In this document: positions 63,948-64,000 of the stretch, in pieces
Layout of the letters: each line of letters starts with the position of its first letter
How positions within the stretch are numbered: position 1 is the first letter of the stretch
DNA from: Heliocidaris erythrogramma
Taxonomy: Eukaryota > Echinodermata > Echinoidea > Camarodonta > Echinometridae
Direction of reading: 5' to 3'
DNA: 64,000 nucleotides
Assembly: GCA_025617745.1 (NCBI GenBank)
Contig: CM046870.1
Location: forward strand, 10,716,410-10,780,409
Position numbers and translations under genes: made by a program
The notes under the pieces: generated by a model
The model's input: only the letters and a program-made list of their open reading frames with translations
The model's database searches: none
What the model was told of the DNA's origin: nothing

Positions 63948-64000
63948 AATTTTTTCTGACTTGTGTTTTTCATTACAGATCGAGCATACGATCTTTAACA

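Larger units (their letters stand above)
62739..64000. repeat. Inverted tandem array of a 289-bp tRNA-like unit
   Basis: CGAAGAAGCT starts units at 62741, 63030 and 63319 (period 289). At about 63329 the sequence flips: from there reverse-complement units follow with GTTAGCAGTA at 63332, 63621 and 63910, again 289 bp apart. Copies look identical by eye. The array continues past the window. Confidence 0.9.

Overview
This window looks like animal nuclear DNA, most likely from a marine invertebrate deuterostome. An echinoderm such as a sea urchin is my best guess, but this is inference. The support is GT-AG introns around short exons, a very dense load of MITE, foldback, SINE and LINE debris, SINE tail sequence of a kind common in marine invertebrates, a dispersed GGACAACTACCCCCTA-type minisatellite, and no bacterial gene organisation.

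The main content is one plus-strand gene that runs through most of the window and is open at both ends. Its recognisable exons lie between 168 and 60595. Joined in order they give 11,802 nt (3,934 codons) without a stop. Every intron interrupts the frame at phase 1. The core is a tandem array from about 10111 to 50689 of a 2,574-bp unit, about 15.8 units long, with 16 copies of the main exon. Each unit carries four symmetric 1-1 exons in the order D (105 nt, Thr-rich), A (438 nt, a Cys-bracketed beta-rich module of about 145 residues), B (111 nt, Thr-rich) and C (a 24-nt microexon reading ETTEKGDT). One unit adds 226 residues. The predicted product is a giant extracellular mucin-like glycoprotein alternating folded A modules with O-glycosylatable Thr/Pro linkers of about 80 residues. 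Units 4-15 look identical in introns as well as exons; units 1-3 and 16 carry the differences, as expected for concerted evolution by unequal exchange. Downstream (55503-60595) are older, diverged units that have lost or never had exon A and carry a longer B-type exon (207-213 nt).

The 9-kb intron before the array (264-9258) is a nest of transposons. A minus-strand CR1/L2-like LINE (about 2010-7950) is interrupted by a 3.4-kb foldback with inverted minisatellite arms, by a 420-bp MITE, and by a MITE that itself holds a SINE with a 7SL/Alu-like head. A second, plus-strand LINE remnant (7960-8990) follows. The 5.1-kb intron after the array (50422-55502) holds a nested foldback rich in TGACGTCA-like motifs, a piggyBac-like MITE with TTAA target duplication, a pyrimidine-rich tract, a hAT-like MITE with an exact 8-bp target duplication, and a hairpin MITE.

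From 60596 to the end no further exon of the gene is seen. This part holds a LINE fragment, GC-rich hairpins, a broken Crypton-type (DUF3504-like) tyrosine recombinase on the minus strand, and an inverted tandem array of a 289-bp unit containing a tRNA-like sequence, which runs off the window.
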